In this document: piece by piece, positions 8,301-15,378 of the stretch
How the letters are laid out: each line of letters opens with the position of its first letter
Position numbering within the stretch: the stretch's first letter is position 1
DNA from: Oligoflexia bacterium
Lineage (GTDB): Bacteria > Bdellovibrionota > UBA1018
Assembly: GCA_023701205.1 (NCBI GenBank)
Contig: JAMPXJ010000036.1
Span: forward strand, 1-35,467
Direction: 5' to 3'
DNA length: 35,467 nucleotides
Notes under the pieces: generated by a model
Database searches by the model: none
Told to the model about the DNA's origin: nothing
Seen by the model: the letters and a program-made list of their open reading frames with translations, nothing else
Program-made: the position numbers and the translations under genes

Positions 8301-8676
8301 TCCGGACGTCCTGCGGCAGGCGCGGGAGGATCTTGCTGAGATACTCGACGACACGGCTCCGAGCCCAGTAGAGGTTCGTCCCGTCCTCGAAGATGACGTA
8401 GACGTAGGAGTAGCCGAAGTCCGAGAGGCCGCGCACGGCTTTGATCCTGGGCGCGCCGAGCAGCGAGGTCACGATCGGATAGGTGACCTGGTCCTCGATG
8501 ATGTCGGGGCTGCGATCCCACTTCGAGTAGATGATGACCTGCGTGTCCGAAAGGTCCGGGATGGCGTCCAGCGGGATATTCTTCACGCACCATCCGGCTC
8601 CGGCCATGGCGACCGCGGTGAGGATGAAGACCAGGAGCTTGTTGTGCGCGCTCCACTCAATGATTTTCTCGACCAT
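5386..8676 (-). CDS. cusA: heavy-metal efflux RND transporter (CusA/CzcA family), copy 1
   Basis: A 1096-residue inner-membrane RND pump. It opens with a first transmembrane helix followed by NIPLDAIPDLSDTQVII, the hallmark of heavy-metal RND (HME) pumps. The TM4 motif VDGAIVEVENAY carries the proton-relay aspartate, and the DAETGVFMLLYLDLAYEERV segment in the second half is also HME-typical. Methionine-rich periplasmic phrases (EFMPPLNEGAFLYMP, NRIDMLSTGIRTP) match the region that binds Cu(I)/Ag(I) in CusA, so a monovalent soft metal is more likely than zinc or cobalt. At 1096 residues it is longer than E. coli CusA, with extra sequence around the cytoplasmic loop between the two halves. It starts 4 nt after cusB and ends in a 1-nt overlap with the PepSY gene. 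Confidence 0.95.
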   Translation of the reverse strand: MVEKIIEWSAHNKLLVFILTAVAMAGAGWCVKNIPLDAIPDLSDTQVIIYSKWDRSPDIIEDQVTYPIVTSLLGAPRIKAVRGLSDFGYSYVYVIFEDGTNLYWARSRVVEYLSKILPRLPQDVRTEIGPDATSVGWVYQYALVDESNQLNLAELRSIQDWQLKFHLQAVPGVAEVASIGGFVKQYQINVNPNQLTAHSITLTQLVNAVRDGNNDTGGRLLEFSGAEYMVRGRGYAKSKDDIEKIVVGAEQGTGVPILVKHLGRVELGPDIRRGVSDLDGLGDAVGGVVIMRQGENALNVIERVKQRIEELKPSLPSGVKLVSVYDRSGLIERAINTLKHELKVEMIVVSLVILLFLWHIPSATVPIVTIPISVFLAFIPMYFTGMTSNIMSLAGIAISIGVLVDGAIVEVENAYKKLEAWNSEGRKGDFHAVRLNALKEVGPSVFFSLLVISVSFLPIFTLVDQEGRLFTPLAISKTLAMALAALLAITIDPALRMMFTRMDYFTFKPAWLAWLGNQTLVGTYYPEEKHPISRVLFRIYEPAIHFVLKYRYQTLIGALLLVLSTIPVYLRIGSEFMPPLNEGAFLYMPTAFPGMSVTEAQRILQAQDKIIKSFEEVETVFGKAGRADTPTDPAPFSMVETTVVLKSPDQWPEVKRWYSWMPRFLYPLVDWTVPPHRTFDELQNDMNDKLKFAGIPNIWTMPIKNRIDMLSTGIRTPIGVKVLGPDLKVIQSIGEQIEAAVRHISGTRNVYAERAAGGYYLDFVLNRDELARYGITIAEAQMIINSAVGGENVTSTIEGRERYPINIRYEREYRDDVNALKRVLVPTPSGTQVPMAQLAEIKMVEGPAMVRNENGLLAAYVYVDMAGRDIGGYVTEAKKLVEEKVKVPTGYNLVWSGQYENMIRVKERLKVVVPLTLFIIALLLYMNTKSMVKTGIVMLAVPFSLIGSVWLLYLLDYNMSIAVWVGMIALMGLDAETGVFMLLYLDLAYEERVRAGTMRTQEDLKEAILHGAVKRIRPKMMTVMAAFMGLLPVMWSSGTGSDVMRRIAAPMIGGLASSFILELLVYPVIYDIWKWKFAMKKGTVVPLPSEHMPKAH

Positions 8677-8680
8677 GGCT

Positions 8681-9976
8681 TTACTTCCCTGGGGTTGCGG
8701 CCGGGCTGGGCACGGCCTGCGGCGTTTCGGACTTGCTCATGTTCTGAAGCGCGGCTCTCAGGCGCGATTCGGAGTCGATGAGGAAGTTGGCTGCCGAAAC
8801 CACGGAGTCACCGGCGTTCAGCCCCGAGGTGATCTCGTAGGAATCCTTGGATTTGGCTCCGAGGGTCACGGGCCTGGGTTCGAAGCGCCCCTGGCCTTTG
8901 ACCACGAACACGAACTCGCCGCTGCCGGAGTGGAGGACCGCGTCCTCCGGAACCGTCAGGCGCTCGCCCATCTCCACGTTGATCTTCACGTTGGCGAAGG
9001 TATCCGGCCTGAGCAGGCCGGTCGGATCGGGCACCTCCGCCCGCACCCGGACCGTCCGGGTCGGGGAGTTCACGATCGGGCTGATGCTGGAGATCTTGCC
9101 GACAAACAACTTGCCGGGAGCGGCGGGAGTGGTGACCTCCACCTTCTGGCCGGCCTTGAGGCCGCTGACTTCGTATTCGAAGACTTCGGCGTAGATCCAC
9201 ACCGAGCCTTTGGGAAGAAGAAGATTCATCGCGTTGGCGCTTCCCACGAGGCTTCGGATCTGCGCGCTGCTGAGGCCCATGAGCTTGAGCTTGGTCAGGG
9301 CGGAGGCTACCATTCCGTCCGCCTGGGATTTCAGCCCGCTGTAAGGGCTCTCGACCATCTGGGCCCGGGTCTGTAGGGCCTGGCGGTATTCCTCGATCGC
9401 CGTGAAGAGGTCGGGGTCGAAGGCGACTTTGCCGGTGGCGCGCACTTCGTGGTCAAGCGATCGCATCTCCGCCTTGGTGGTGGCGACCCCGATGAGCTGC
9501 TGCTTTTCCAGCGAGAGCGAGAATCCGGTCCGGCCATTCACGCTTTTGTGGCCTTCCTCATGCTCATGAGCCGCTGGGGCTCCCTCGGAATCGTCTTCCT
9601 CGTCGACCTTCTGGAGCCTCATGTGGCAGATGGGGCAATCGCCCGGTTCCTTGGTGACGATGTTCGGGTGCATGGGGCAGTGGTAGAGCGTTTCATTTGT
9701 CTTGGGTGCCTTGGCCGCCGGAGCCTCCGCGACCTCGTCGTCGTCCACCTTCTGCAGCGCCATATGGCAGACCGGACAGTTGTCGGGATGATCGGAGGTC
9801 ACGGACGGATGCATCGGGCAGCGGTAGAGCTCTTTCTTCGCGGCGGTCCCGCGCTCGGCGTGCTGAGCGTCTTTCGCCCGGCCCAGCAACAGGTAGGTCG
9901 CCGCCGAAGCGGCGAGGGCGCTCGCGAGAGCCGCGATGACGGCGATCAGGATCGGATTCGAGGTCTTGAGTTTCAT
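8681..9976 (-). CDS. cusB: CusB-like membrane-fusion protein with tandem heavy-metal-binding modules, copy 1
   Basis: A 431-residue periplasmic adaptor. An N-terminal transmembrane anchor (about 8-32) is followed by two copies of a short heavy-metal-binding domain: residues 51-76 (YRCPMHPSV...CPVCHMALQK) and 98-123 (YHCPMHPNI...CPICHMRLQK). A His-rich linker (HEHEEGH) leads into the barrel-sandwich and beta-barrel domains (VRATGKVAFDP, VWIYAEVFEYE, then a C-terminal domain ending NFLIDSESRLRAAL). Homologous modules usually read CPICGM; here both copies have His in place of Gly (CHM). It would deliver metal to CusA and link it to the outer-membrane channel. It overlaps the channel gene by 4 nt and precedes cusA by 4 nt. 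Confidence 0.93.
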   Translation of the reverse strand: MKLKTSNPILIAVIAALASALAASAATYLLLGRAKDAQHAERGTAAKKELYRCPMHPSVTSDHPDNCPVCHMALQKVDDDEVAEAPAAKAPKTNETLYHCPMHPNIVTKEPGDCPICHMRLQKVDEEDDSEGAPAAHEHEEGHKSVNGRTGFSLSLEKQQLIGVATTKAEMRSLDHEVRATGKVAFDPDLFTAIEEYRQALQTRAQMVESPYSGLKSQADGMVASALTKLKLMGLSSAQIRSLVGSANAMNLLLPKGSVWIYAEVFEYEVSGLKAGQKVEVTTPAAPGKLFVGKISSISPIVNSPTRTVRVRAEVPDPTGLLRPDTFANVKINVEMGERLTVPEDAVLHSGSGEFVFVVKGQGRFEPRPVTLGAKSKDSYEITSGLNAGDSVVSAANFLIDSESRLRAALQNMSKSETPQAVPSPAATPGK

Positions 9977-11259
9977 TGCACGGCTCCTAGGGAGTCGCCG
10001 AGAAGCGTTTCGAGCTCGGCGATCTTCGATTCATAGGTGACGAGAGCTTCGTTGTATTCGGTTTCGGTCTGGAAACGGGTGTTCACCAGGTTCAAGAGCG
10101 CCACGTATTCGAGTCTTCCCGCGAGATAAGCGGCCCTGCCCGTGACGACCGCTTGGCGCGCCAGGGGCAGCAGGCCGGATTCGAAAAGGTGGATCTTTCC
10201 GTTGGCCTCCAGGAGCTCGGAGTAGGTCACATGCAGGTTTTTTCTCAGCTCGTTGCGGCTCTGGGTGACCAGCGCGTCGGCGCGAGCCCGCATCAGGGAG
10301 GCACCGCGCAGCTCGGGCGTCTGCCTGGAGAAGAACCAGATCGGGAGCGAGAAGCCCACGGCACCGGAAAGCACGTCCACTCCGCGATCCTCCATCGTGG
10401 GCTGCCGGAAGGTATAGGCGACCCGCAGCTCGAAGTCCGGCAGGAAGTTCCAGCTCGCGAAGGAATGCTGGGCATCGGCGGCTTGAAACTCCGCCTGGGC
10501 AGCCTTGAGATTGGGATTGTGCTCGAGGCCGTGCTCGAGAAGCTTGGCCTCGGTGAGCTTCTTGAAATCCACCGGGGTGACGGCGATCTTCCGGACGGTG
10601 CCGGGAACGTCCGAAGATTCGCGACCAAGCAGGAAGCTGAGCTCGGCTCCTTTGGCCGCGACCTGCTTCTCGACGGTGAGCTGACGGCCCAGGAGGTTCG
10701 CCTCCTCGACCTGCAGGTTGAGCAGCTCCGCCTGGGAAACCTTTCCCAGCGAGTATTTGTTTTGAGTGACGCCGATGAGCTGCTTGATCACATTGCGTTG
10801 CTCCCGGACGAGCTCGAGCGTCTTTTGAGCCATGAAGAGCTCGAAGTAGGCCATCTTCACGCCGCGAACGAGCTCGAGCTGCCTTCCGGAGAAGGCATCC
10901 TTCTTGGACTGATACGCGTGGGTGGCGGATCGCTTCAGTTTGCTGAGCTTGCCGGGGAAGGGGATCTTCTGCGTCAGGCTCAGCTGCCGTCCGGTCATCC
11001 CGAATTCGCGAGGACTGAGCGTGTCGACGGGATAGTTCATGGCCTCGAACTCGAGCATCGGGTCCTCGTAGGCGCCACGAGGAGCGATTTCGGCCTCCTT
11101 CGAGGAGGCTTCGAGCAGATCCGCCTTGAGGCCCGGATTGCGGTTGATCGCTTCCTGGATGAGCTCGCGGAGGTCGAGTTCGGTGGGATTCGCCGACGCT
11201 CTTTGGGTGGCTCCGGCGAATCCCAGGATAACGGAAAGAACAATCCATCTCAGTCGCAT
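9973..11259 (-). CDS. outer-membrane efflux channel (TolC/CusC-like), copy 1
   Basis: A 428-residue outer-membrane factor. The signal peptide MRLRWIVLSVILGFAG ends near ASAN. The mature protein has the TolC family's two-fold repeat: ELIQEAINRNPGLKA and, later, KLLEHGLEHNPNLKAAQAEF, each opening a long alpha-hairpin (periplasmic tunnel), with barrel strands such as LSLTQKIPFPGK and VGFSLPIWFFSRQ. ATG 11259 is chosen because AGGAAG lies just upstream at proper spacing; a TTG at 11271 would read through that site. It follows the HNH-repeat gene by 8 nt and overlaps cusB by 4 nt (ATGA), so the three pump components are translated together. There is no lipobox, unlike E. coli CusC. Confidence 0.9.
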   Translation of the reverse strand: MRLRWIVLSVILGFAGATQRASANPTELDLRELIQEAINRNPGLKADLLEASSKEAEIAPRGAYEDPMLEFEAMNYPVDTLSPREFGMTGRQLSLTQKIPFPGKLSKLKRSATHAYQSKKDAFSGRQLELVRGVKMAYFELFMAQKTLELVREQRNVIKQLIGVTQNKYSLGKVSQAELLNLQVEEANLLGRQLTVEKQVAAKGAELSFLLGRESSDVPGTVRKIAVTPVDFKKLTEAKLLEHGLEHNPNLKAAQAEFQAADAQHSFASWNFLPDFELRVAYTFRQPTMEDRGVDVLSGAVGFSLPIWFFSRQTPELRGASLMRARADALVTQSRNELRKNLHVTYSELLEANGKIHLFESGLLPLARQAVVTGRAAYLAGRLEYVALLNLVNTRFQTETEYNEALVTYESKIAELETLLGDSLGAVQ

Positions 11260-11267
11260 ATACTTCC

Positions 11268-11720
11268 TCAAGACGCTGCTGGCAGGTAGGCGTGCCTCCT
11301 GAATCGAAGGCCCAAGTTGTCCATCGGGACCCAGTCCCTCCGGATCGCCTGGTAGTCAAACCCGGCGGACTCGACCGCTCTTTGCCAGGTCCCGAACACG
11401 CGCAGGGCCGCACTGTAGAGCCCTACGCTGGTGTGCCTGACGCAATTGGAGTTCAGCTCCCGGAGTCCCCGGATCTCGCGAAGGATCCGTTCGTTGCTCC
11501 AATAGCCCGGGCCCCGGCGGGAGGTCACGTTGTCGTACGAATACCCCGCCTGTTCCACGGCCGTGCGCCACGCGCCAAAGAGTCGTACCGCGGCACCATA
11601 AAGGCTGGGCTGCTGCTGCTGCACGGTCCTGGGGGAGAGTGTTTCGAGTTTTCTGATCTCGTTCAGAACGGTTTCCTGATCCCAGCGGCGCCGGGATTTC
11701 ACGGGAATTTCCTGCTGCAT
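11268..11720 (-). CDS. protein of two homing-endonuclease-associated (HNH_repeat) units; candidate DNA-binding regulator
   Basis: A 150-residue protein made almost entirely of two similar units, residues 12-62 and 73-123. Each has the pattern W-x2-E-x-[VI]-L-x-EIR-x-L ... LY-x-AA-x-R-x-FG-x-W-x2-AVE-x-AG-[YF]. The paired tryptophans W13/W74 and W51/W112 are both 61 residues apart. This matches the homing-endonuclease-associated repeat (Pfam HNH_repeat), a helical DNA-binding unit. No HNH or other nuclease motif is present, so a nuclease is unlikely. The ATG at 11720 has AAAAGGA nine bases upstream. Its TGA lies 8 nt before the channel gene start, so it heads or joins the efflux operon. A role as transcriptional regulator of the pump is my inference from the domain type and position. 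Confidence 0.75.
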   Translation of the reverse strand: MQQEIPVKSRRRWDQETVLNEIRKLETLSPRTVQQQQPSLYGAAVRLFGAWRTAVEQAGYSYDNVTSRRGPGYWSNERILREIRGLRELNSNCVRHTSVGLYSAALRVFGTWQRAVESAGFDYQAIRRDWVPMDNLGLRFRRHAYLPAAS

Positions 11721-11751
11721 CTTGGTTCATCCTTTTGAAGGAAAATGGGTT

Positions 11752-11765
11752 TGGCCCGAGGGCCA
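11752..11765. repeat. inverted repeat in the leader of the HNH-repeat gene
   Basis: TGGCCC-GA-GGGCCA is a 6-bp perfect inverted repeat about 32 nt upstream of the HNH-repeat gene start, inside the 83-nt gap after the exported-protein gene. A second small hairpin (CCTT-CAA-AAGG on the minus strand) covers the Shine-Dalgarno of the same gene. The larger repeat could be an operator for the repeat protein, an attenuator, or part of a weak terminator; the sequence alone does not decide. Confidence 0.4.
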
Positions 11766-11803
11766 GGACACACTTCATCTTGTGGCAAAGCCGAGGATGA
11801 ATC

Positions 11804-12226
11804 TCAGATCCGAAGAACAGTCGTGGGAATGTGGGAAAGCGGAGGCGGCAAGGGACTCAGGACGGAAAGATCCTGCGGGAGGGAAAAGACCGCGGCCAGA
11901 ATCTCTCCCGGGAGCAGGGCCGGAAGCGTCGCAAGGGTATTGGCGTAGTCGATCGCGGCAGAGATGCTTGCCGAGGACGGAACCTCCGCCAGGTCAGCGG
12001 AACTGCAGCAGGGCCGGAACGGGGACTCGTTTGATGATTTCTCCGCAGGCTGGCCATGGCAGGAAGGTTTGCTTTGGGGCTCCTGCTGAGCCTGGGCCGC
12101 TTTCGCGATCTCCTGATGGGTCATTTGCTGGGAGCAGGCAAGGCGGAGATACTGCAGGCCCAGGACGGAAAGGCAGCACAGGACCAGAAGCGAGGTCACG
12201 GTCAGGCTGCTGATGATCCGTTTCAT
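11804..12226 (-). CDS. exported cysteine-containing protein of unknown function
   Basis: A 140-residue protein with a clear N-terminal signal or anchor (MKRIISSLTVTSLLVLCCLSVLG). Downstream are scattered soft-metal ligands: CSQQMTHQE, CHGQP and PCCSS. The rest is rich in Ala, Ser, Pro and Leu, with a hydrophobic stretch near the C-terminus (TLPALLPGEILAAVFSL). I do not recognise a family. The ATG at 12226 follows AAGGGG at ideal spacing, and the gene sits 42 nt after a lipoprotein gene within the metal cluster. Small Cys/His/Met-containing exported proteins are common beside copper operons, so a metal-related role is plausible but unproven. A long plus-strand frame on the other strand lacks these features and is a shadow. 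Confidence 0.6.
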   Translation of the reverse strand: MKRIISSLTVTSLLVLCCLSVLGLQYLRLACSQQMTHQEIAKAAQAQQEPQSKPSCHGQPAEKSSNESPFRPCCSSADLAEVPSSASISAAIDYANTLATLPALLPGEILAAVFSLPQDLSVLSPLPPPLSHIPTTVLRI

Positions 12227-12268
12227 AAGCCCCTTCTATGCCATGCGATTGAGTTTGGCAATCACGGC

Positions 12269-12778
12269 CTAGCGTACCTTCCGAACCTCGAAATCACCGA
12301 TTCGTCCCCGGATTGCGTCATCCCAACGCCCCCAGAGCGTCGAGCGATCAGGGCTGACCGTGATCCTCAGGGATGCGTCACGGTCCCTGAAGAATTTGAG
12401 CCGGCCGGATACTGAATCGTAATCAGAGCGTCCGAAGGCGATCGGGGTGGATCTTTCCGAACGGGTTTCCAAAGTATAGACCGTTACGCTTGCCGACAGC
12501 GCCGGCATGGCGGTCTCCTCGGGAATTCCGGCACCTTCATAGGCTTCGCCCGAGAGGACGATATTGAGCCTGATGGGGGTTTCCATCCCGGAGCGTTCCT
12601 CCCGGAGCTTTCCCTCGTATTCTCCGGTGAGCGGTTCCAGCTCCGCGAGGCGCTGGTTGATCTGCTCTCGGTTCCGGGTCTGGAGAATCTCCCTGGGGCT
12701 CTTTGGGTCTCCGCAGGCGGAAAGGGCCAGCGCCAGGGGCAGAACGATCACCGACAAGAACGCAAGACGAGACGACAT
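12269..12778 (-). CDS. lipoprotein of unknown function
   Basis: A 169-residue lipoprotein. The signal MSSRLAFLSVIVLPLALALSAC ends in a lipobox (LSAC, Gly at +2), so the mature protein is probably lipid-anchored. The next 40 residues are helical and charged (REQINQRLAELEPLTGEYEGK). The remainder is beta-rich and resembles a small sandwich domain (RLNIVLSGEAYEG, ASVTVYTLETRS, TLWGRWDDAIRGRIGDFEV). No family is recognised. ATG 12778 is selected over the longer upstream frame because it gives the lipoprotein signal and has GAGG and GGA just upstream. It starts 11 nt after the preceding outer-membrane protein gene, so the two are almost certainly co-transcribed. Confidence 0.75.
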   Translation of the reverse strand: MSSRLAFLSVIVLPLALALSACGDPKSPREILQTRNREQINQRLAELEPLTGEYEGKLREERSGMETPIRLNIVLSGEAYEGAGIPEETAMPALSASVTVYTLETRSERSTPIAFGRSDYDSVSGRLKFFRDRDASLRITVSPDRSTLWGRWDDAIRGRIGDFEVRKVR

Positions 12779-12789
12779 AAGTTCCAACC

Positions 12790-13521
12790 TCACAGTTTGG
12801 TCATGTAGCCGAAAAGGATGGCGCTGGAAGCGAGCGAGGCCCCTTTGCCGCTCAGCAGGGAAGAGGCCGTGTACTCCGCGCTCAGCTCCGAGCCGGTGAA
12901 CCCGGCCCAGGCCAGGGAATGACGAAGCCCCACGGCTTTGCGGAGAGTCCACGCGCGGGCGTTCGCCTGCATGAGATCGCCGTCGCCGCCCTGGATCAGG
13001 AAGTTGTAGCTCGGTCCCACGGATGCGTAGGGCATGGCGAGCCTGAGCTTCGGATGAAGATCAGCGAGGTAGGCGATGCCGGTTCCGATCGGAATCAGCG
13101 AAAGGCGTGCTCGGGTCGCTCCGCCGATGCCCGCGGAGGAAAGATCAGCCTCATAGGTGCTGAAGCCGATATTCCCGTAGAAGCCCCATCTTCCGCCAAG
13201 CTGCAACGGGAGCAGCTCGAAGGTGGCGCCGACCGAGAGCGGTCGGGCATTGTTGTAGCTGAAGTTGGAGTAAGCATTACTCACCTCCAGCTTCGAAAAG
13301 GACTGTGGGCCCAAGGCAAAGCCCAGTGTCGAGCTCGAGGAGGACTCCGCATCGTTCAGCTCATGGAGATAGACCACGTTGTTCGAGGAAGCGCCCACCT
13401 TGAGGGGCGATGTGCCCGCCTTGAGGAGCAGATCTTGATCCTCGCCCGCGTAACCCGGGACCGTAAGGAAGATCGCCGATGCCGCGAACACCCGTGCAAG
13501 AGTTCCAAGAGCCGTTTTCAT
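12790..13521 (-). CDS. outer-membrane beta-barrel-like protein
   Basis: A 243-residue exported protein. It has a signal peptide (MKTALGTLARVFAASAIFLTVPGYA, cut before GEDQD). The mature part alternates polar and hydrophobic residues in strand-like segments (LGGRWGFYGNIGFSTYEA, ARLSLIPIGTGIAYLAD, LRLAMPYASVGPSYNFLI). It ends with a short final strand (ILFGYMTKL), as small outer-membrane barrels do, although the last residue is Leu rather than Phe. A strong GGGAGG lies 7 nt before the ATG. It follows the YtkA-like gene by 15 nt and precedes the lipoprotein by 11 nt. Its function is unknown; in this context it could form or stabilise an outer-membrane component of the metal system. Confidence 0.7.
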   Translation of the reverse strand: MKTALGTLARVFAASAIFLTVPGYAGEDQDLLLKAGTSPLKVGASSNNVVYLHELNDAESSSSSTLGFALGPQSFSKLEVSNAYSNFSYNNARPLSVGATFELLPLQLGGRWGFYGNIGFSTYEADLSSAGIGGATRARLSLIPIGTGIAYLADLHPKLRLAMPYASVGPSYNFLIQGGDGDLMQANARAWTLRKAVGLRHSLAWAGFTGSELSAEYTASSLLSGKGASLASSAILFGYMTKL

Positions 13522-13536
13522 TTTACTGCCTCCCGT

Positions 13537-13923
13537 TCACTTCTGGATGAGCTGGTTGCGGATGAGTCGATCCCCCTGCGCGCCGGCGGAGATCGAAATC
13601 TGAAACTGATAGGTGCCTCGCATTCCCAGCAGGACGCGGGTCTCGTAGTTTCCACCGTCTTTAGCCTCGAAGGGCTCGACCGGAGGATTCATGGGCATCT
13701 CGGGCATGTCGTAACTGAGTTCGAGCCGGGCGCCGGTCACCGCGGCTCCTTGGGGATCCGAGACATGGAGTTTCAGGATGTTGCGGCCACGCTTCAGCTC
13801 GGACCAGTTGCCCTGGACCTGAAAGACCTGGGCTTGAGTCGCTTCGGGCGGGTCCAGTTCGGAAATCGAGGCGAGCCCGGTGAGGGCGGCGATCGCGGCG
13901 AGAGCGATGAGCGGTCTTTTCAT
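13537..13923 (-). CDS. YtkA/FixH-like exported protein
   Basis: A 128-residue protein with an N-terminal signal peptide (MKRPLIALAAIAALTGLASI). The mature domain is beta-sandwich-like: RGRNILKLHVSDPQGAAVTG, LELSYDMPEMPMNP and LGMRGTYQFQISI. The pattern 'N.L.L.V.D..G..V.GA.L.....MP.M.M' followed by a strand pair is that of the YtkA/FixH-like domain, often found in copper and cytochrome-oxidase maturation loci. The Met-rich MPEMPMNP is a possible Cu(I) ligand set. AAAGGA lies six bases upstream of ATG 13923, and the ATG overlaps the stop of the thioredoxin-like gene by 4 nt, indicating coupled translation. Confidence 0.75.
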   Translation of the reverse strand: MKRPLIALAAIAALTGLASISELDPPEATQAQVFQVQGNWSELKRGRNILKLHVSDPQGAAVTGARLELSYDMPEMPMNPPVEPFEAKDGGNYETRVLLGMRGTYQFQISISAGAQGDRLIRNQLIQK

Positions 13924-14393
13924 GAGGGATCCTTTCTTTGAACGGTCTTGATGACTTCTGACGCGGAGACTTTTCCCACCCAGTCCCGGATGAGGTGCCC
14001 CCCCCTCCGGAACAGGAGTGTCCTGGGAAGCACGTGATCCGGAAGCGCCCGGGTCGCGAGAGCGGAGTCCGCCTCGATCTGAGGGTAGTTCGGCTTGAAA
14101 TGGGAGAGAAAGGCTTCGATCTCGCCCTTGCGTCGATAGAGCGGGATGCCGAGGGCAACGAGCTGCTCCGGGTCCTTTGCATTGAGGACTTCCAGAGCGC
14201 GATTCAGCTCCTTGACTTCCTCGCCGCAGACGGAGCACTGCGGGCTCCAGAGCGTTACGGCGACGTAAGCGCTTGGGGACTCCCGCAGGCGATCCAGCAG
14301 GGCGGCTGAGAAGTCCGGACGCGGCTCCCCCGCGCCTCCCTGGGCCAGGCTCGAGGCGATCATCGGGATGATGGCGAGCCACGTGATCACCAA
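13920..14393 (-). CDS. TlpA-like periplasmic thioredoxin-fold protein
   Basis: A 157-residue thioredoxin-fold protein. An N-terminal hydrophobic segment (VITWLAIIPMIASSLAQG) serves as signal or anchor. The active-site dithiol is in VTLWSPQCSVCGEEVKEL (CSVC), and the cis-proline region is VLPRTLLFRRGGHLI, typical of TlpA/ResA-type reductases. It would act in the periplasm, perhaps keeping metal-binding cysteines of neighbouring proteins reduced. The start is non-ATG: TTG at 14393 lies 8 nt after GGAGG, with GTG 14390 as an alternative. It starts just after the barrel gene stop and overlaps the following YtkA-like gene by 4 nt, so it belongs to a tightly coupled set. Confidence 0.8.
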   Translation of the reverse strand: MVITWLAIIPMIASSLAQGGAGEPRPDFSAALLDRLRESPSAYVAVTLWSPQCSVCGEEVKELNRALEVLNAKDPEQLVALGIPLYRRKGEIEAFLSHFKPNYPQIEADSALATRALPDHVLPRTLLFRRGGHLIRDWVGKVSASEVIKTVQRKDPS

Positions 14394-14394
14394 G

Positions 14395-15378
14395 TCAGAT
14401 TCCTCCGAAGGACGCCATGAGCGTCACCGATTGGACCTTGGCTTGATTCACCAGATAGCGGGCGAAAGGGGAGGCGGTCTCGTAGGACGCCAGAAGAGTC
14501 CAGGAGGCGCCCTGCGAGTAGCTCATGCCGGCCTGGCCGGTGAAAAGTCGCGCGGCTGACCCGTCCAGTGTTCCGTCGGCGGAGGTCCGGGAATGCAGCT
14601 GCCATAACTGGCGAAGGCCGACGAAGGCGCTCCATTCGGTGTTGAGCAGATACGAAATGCTCTCGGACGTCTGGATGCGATTGCCGGGCTTGACCCGATA
14701 GGGCTCCGGGACGGCTGCGCCGCGGACTGCTTCGACATTCCGCGCGAAAGGATAAAAGACCCCTCCATCGAGCTGCAGCTTGATCGGCCGATAGAGCTTC
14801 GAGGCGCTGGCGCCGGCATGCATCACGATGAGGCCGTCACTCGTCACATCGGTCTCAAACGGGTCCGCGGACCGGTAAAGGGACGTTCCCAGCGGGAGCT
14901 TCATCCCGGCGTAGAGGGTGAGGCCGGGACGGTAAGGGAGGAAACCCAGGTCATCCCAAAGCGCATACCTGCCTTCGAGCACGGGATCGCCGAGGCCGGT
15001 AGCGGCCTTTTTGGTACCCGAGATCACCTGATCGTTTCGGACGATCGGAACGCTCAATCCCAGCTGCCAGTAGTCGGAAAGCCGGTATGCCGCTCCGAAC
15101 GTGGTGGTCGTCGATCTCCAGGAGTTGCCGTCGCGGATCGGGGTGTAGTTGCCATAGGCATCGAACTCTCCCGCGCTGAGCTTGAACGCGGTCGAGAGGC
15201 CGAACTGGAAATCCTGTTCCGTCGGGAGCACGCAGATCGACTGCCCGCCGCCGCCGGCGCAGCAGGCCGTGGCGTGGGCGCGCATCGGTGCCGCGGTGCC
15301 GGCAGCCCAGCAGATCAGGCCCAGGGCCGCGAGGCGAATGCCGGCCGTTTCAGATCTGCTCTTCGAACTCATACTCAT
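14395..15378 (-). CDS. outer-membrane beta-barrel protein (transporter-like)
   Basis: A 327-residue outer-membrane protein. A signal segment (IRLAALGLICWAAGTAAP) is followed by a Cys/Gly motif, ATACCAGGGGQSICVL, then repeated amphipathic strands in the pattern of the MetA-pathway/phenol-degradation-type barrels (TTFGAAYRLSDYWQLGLSVP, GLGDPVLEGRYALWDD, LTLYAGMKLPLGTSL). The last strand is VTLMASFGGI. The CC-containing N-terminal motif could bind metal and stands out in a barrel protein. ATG 15378 lies inside the upstream lipoprotein gene (29-nt overlap), with GGAG just before it; ATG 15372 is an alternative. It would provide an outer-membrane pore or support protein for the copper-handling cluster. 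Confidence 0.75.
   Translation of the reverse strand: MSMSSKSRSETAGIRLAALGLICWAAGTAAPMRAHATACCAGGGGQSICVLPTEQDFQFGLSTAFKLSAGEFDAYGNYTPIRDGNSWRSTTTTFGAAYRLSDYWQLGLSVPIVRNDQVISGTKKAATGLGDPVLEGRYALWDDLGFLPYRPGLTLYAGMKLPLGTSLYRSADPFETDVTSDGLIVMHAGASASKLYRPIKLQLDGGVFYPFARNVEAVRGAAVPEPYRVKPGNRIQTSESISYLLNTEWSAFVGLRQLWQLHSRTSADGTLDGSAARLFTGQAGMSYSQGASWTLLASYETASPFARYLVNQAKVQSVTLMASFGGI

Noticed and set aside
7600..8781. 393-codon plus-strand frame opposite the 5' end of cusA copy 1 and crossing into cusB
   Set aside because: It crosses the boundary of two real genes and resembles no family.
11268..11720. Homing endonuclease gene
   Set aside because: Only the associated repeats are present; no HNH, GIY-YIG or LAGLIDADG motif occurs and there is no intron or intein around it.
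12919..13941. 340-codon plus-strand frame opposite two exported-protein genes
   Set aside because: No signal peptide or domain, while the minus-strand genes have signals, ribosome sites and coupled spacing.
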